Shown in pieces: positions 62,201 to 64,000 of a stretch of DNA of 64,000 nt. Within the stretch, counting starts at the first letter, position 1, and each line of letters opens with the position of its first letter. Source of the stretch: Chryseobacterium sp. Bi04 (GTDB taxonomy: Bacteria; Bacteroidota; Bacteroidia; Flavobacteriales; Weeksellaceae); NCBI RefSeq assembly GCF_918698085.1, contig NZ_CAKKLP010000003.1:310001-374000 (forward strand). The letters are read 5' to 3'. The position numbers and the translations under genes were made by a program. The notes under the pieces are model-generated. The model was not told where the DNA came from. It worked only from the letters and a program-made list of their open reading frames with translations, and searched no databases.

Positions 62201-64000
62201 ATGAAAAAGAGCCTGATATTTTTAAGCACATTTCTTTTCTTAACAGCCAGGTCCCAGCAAAAAAATGACTCTCTGAGTATTGCACTACAGCACATCACCA
62301 AGGATACTAAGTTTGGTTTGGCTCTTAGTGGCGGCGGGGCTAAAGGATTTGCTCATATCGGGATTCTTAAAATGGTAGATTCACTGGGAATTAAGGTGGA
62401 TTATATCACGGGTACCAGTATGGGAGGTATTTTAGGAGGTTTGTATGCAATGGGGTATAATGCAGATCAGCTAAAGTCTACCGTTCACAGAGTTGACTGG
62501 AACAGAATTCTCAGCAATAAAATTCCATACCATAAAGTGAATATCAGTGAAAAGGATGAGTATGATAAATACATCCTTGAATTTCCTGTTGTAAAAGGAT
62601 TTCCCACGTTACCCAGTTCCTATATCGAAGGACAATATATGGGAGAAGTTCTTAATACGCTTACATTCAATGCAAAGCATATCAATGATTTCAGTCAATT
62701 ACAGATTCCTGTACAGCTTACTTCTTCAGACATAGAAAATGGAGGTTTGGTTATGCAGAAAAAGGGATCCCTGCCATTGGCAATCCGTGCTACGTTGGCA
62801 ATCCCTGCAGCTTTTGCACCGGTGTATATTGATGGGAAGCTTTTAGTGGATGGCGGTCTGGACAGGAATTATCCTGCGAATGAAGTTCGGGAGATGGGCG
62901 CTGATTTTGTAATGGGAGGGTATACCGGATTCAGGCTCTTTACCAAAAAAGAGATAGAGAATCCGATGAAGATGATTTATCAGACCCACGCAATCCGGTC
63001 TGTAGAAGATTTTAAACATCAGAAAGCATTATCCAATATCCTGGTAGATTTTGTGGACCCTTTAGGAGATATTACCACAAAAGATTTTGCCAAATTCAGA
63101 AGGATCATCAAGATTGGTGAAATTGAAGCTAAAAAGCATCTTCCGGAGTTTGTAGCATTGGCCGAGGCTCAGCGAAAAGCTGGAATAAAATATGAACATA
63201 CCCTGATTGAAGAAGTAAAACTTCCTACTACAAAATTCACGTTTAATGAGGAAGATGGAACATCACTTACAGACGCCACTGAAATTGAGGTTATTAAAAA
63301 CCAAATGAACCTGGAAGAAGGGAAGTATTATGATGTAAAAACGGTTAATGAAGCCATAGACAGGGTATTTGGAATGCGGCAATACGTGAAGGTTTATTAC
63401 ACTTATACCAAAGAAGGTGACGGCCTTGTAATGAATATTTTTGTAAAGAAAGCCAAAAAAGGAGCTTTCAAGCTGGCTCTTCACTACGATAATGAACAGT
63501 CGGTGGGGATTATTGTTAATTATACCTATAGAAATATCCTGATGAACAGATCGAGATTTTTGGCAACGGTAGATGTTTCAGAACGTTTTAAAGCAAAACT
63601 GGCTTATCAGCAGTTTCTAGGTAAGAAAGACCGATGGTGGTTTGATGTAGAAGCAAAAATTGTTCATCTTAAAAGTAATGACTTGACCTTCAGACTTCTT
63701 AATGTGTTTGATGAAGATGCCAATGCCAGTTTTCCCAACCATATGTATAGAAATATCACCGGGAAAATATCACTGAATTATAATGTTTCTCCCAATGCTT
63801 TTCTTTCTTTAGGAACGGAATTCAATCTGGAAAGAATGTATACGTTACTGGATAAAGTAGATCAGACAAAAACGGATAATTATAACAAAAAACTGTACAA
63901 CCACAGCAATTTCAATACTTTTTTGAAATTCGAACAGAATAATCTTAATAAGAAATATTATTTTACCAGAGGAAATCATCTTCAGGTAAGTGCCCGATTA
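62201..64000 (+). CDS. Patatin-like phospholipase with POTRA and outer-membrane barrel (partial)
   Basis: 600 residues are visible; the C-terminus lies past the right edge. Signal peptide (about 1-19). Patatin domain (about 40-300): oxyanion loop ALSGGGAKGFAHIGIL, nucleophile GTSMGG and catalytic Asp in DGG. A POTRA-like segment follows (about 340-430, ATEIEVIKNQMNLEEGKYYD), then amphipathic beta strands of a BamA/TamA-type barrel. This is the layout of type V-d (PlpD-like) secretion proteins, in which the lipase is placed outside or in the outer membrane. The 168-base upstream gap shows no consensus promoter. Confidence 0.92.
   Translation, partial: MKKSLIFLSTFLFLTARSQQKNDSLSIALQHITKDTKFGLALSGGGAKGFAHIGILKMVDSLGIKVDYITGTSMGGILGGLYAMGYNADQLKSTVHRVDWNRILSNKIPYHKVNISEKDEYDKYILEFPVVKGFPTLPSSYIEGQYMGEVLNTLTFNAKHINDFSQLQIPVQLTSSDIENGGLVMQKKGSLPLAIRATLAIPAAFAPVYIDGKLLVDGGLDRNYPANEVREMGADFVMGGYTGFRLFTKKEIENPMKMIYQTHAIRSVEDFKHQKALSNILVDFVDPLGDITTKDFAKFRRIIKIGEIEAKKHLPEFVALAEAQRKAGIKYEHTLIEEVKLPTTKFTFNEEDGTSLTDATEIEVIKNQMNLEEGKYYDVKTVNEAIDRVFGMRQYVKVYYTYTKEGDGLVMNIFVKKAKKGAFKLALHYDNEQSVGIIVNYTYRNILMNRSRFLATVDVSERFKAKLAYQQFLGKKDRWWFDVEAKIVHLKSNDLTFRLLNVFDEDANASFPNHMYRNITGKISLNYNVSPNAFLSLGTEFNLERMYTLLDKVDQTKTDNYNKKLYNHSNFNTFLKFEQNNLNKKYYFTRGNHLQVSARL

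Noticed and set aside
1..64000. tRNA and rRNA genes
   Set aside because: I read the larger intergenic gaps for T-loop (GTTCRANTC) and cloverleaf patterns and found none; a covariance-model scan would be the decisive check.

Overview
The window is AT-rich chromosomal DNA from a member of the Bacteroidota, most likely the Chryseobacterium/Elizabethkingia branch of Flavobacteriia. The evidence is the gene families present (GldI, DUF4294, DUF4153, MnmD, a DAHP synthase fused to chorismate mutase, sphingolipid/sulfonolipid-type acyltransferase), the near absence of strong Shine-Dalgarno sequences, and many upstream sites fitting the Bacteroidota promoter TTTG-N17-23-TAnnTTTG. About 60 protein genes are supported. 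I found no rRNA, tRNA, transposase, prophage or CRISPR array.

Layout. 1-5.8 kb: partial lipoprotein polysaccharide deacetylase, DUF72 protein, a copper-type P-ATPase with extra metal-binding modules, an HMA-AraC fusion regulator and a hotdog thioesterase, all on the minus strand. 6.4-9.7 kb: RRM RNA-binding protein, then a PAP2/BlaI/DUF4153 membrane group. 9.8-16.9 kb: pyruvate dehydrogenase E1 alpha and E2, LolD-like ATPase, L,D-transpeptidase-like protein, RadC, an acyltransferase-like protein and inorganic pyrophosphatase. 17-21.3 kb: DUF1349 protein, LuxR and AraC regulators, serine palmitoyltransferase/cysteate acyltransferase homologue and TetR. 21.4-26.7 kb: dnaX with an A10 slippery tract, a Tyr/Phe-rich leader peptide with alternative RNA pairings, DAHP synthase-chorismate mutase, rsgA, a complex intergenic region and ndk. 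26.8-31.5 kb: alpha-L-fucosidase, a small secreted cysteine peptide next to a DUF692/MNIO enzyme (a probable RiPP pair), DUF1772 protein and rpe. 31.7-38.5 kb: M42 peptidase, DUF4294, NUDIX, mnmD, ilvE, gldI and a cyclophilin-FKBP lipoprotein. 38.5-44.9 kb: little-known genes and a tandem trio of M28 peptidases. 45-51.1 kb: serine synthesis genes (serC, serA, DUF1015), ferredoxin, LuxC-like reductase and a Bax-inhibitor-1 family protein. 51.2-51.8 kb: a non-coding patch of short hairpin repeats. 51.9-64 kb: thioredoxin/peroxiredoxin group, M16 peptidase, aspartate-type aminotransferase, rsmG, lipoprotein, DUF922, AddB-like nuclease and a partial patatin with outer-membrane barrel.

Most notable: (1) an undetected 42-codon leader ORF (11 Tyr, 6 Phe, 1 Trp) before the aromatic pathway entry gene, with pairings resembling the trp attenuator; (2) a compact MNIO-type RiPP locus with a signal-peptide-bearing precursor ending in a Cys-Pro-Ala-Cys tail; (3) an A10 frameshift tract exactly at the end of the dnaX clamp-loader domain; (4) a likely enzymatically dead M28 paralogue at the head of a tandem trio; (5) a possible sigma-54-type small RNA locus before ndk.
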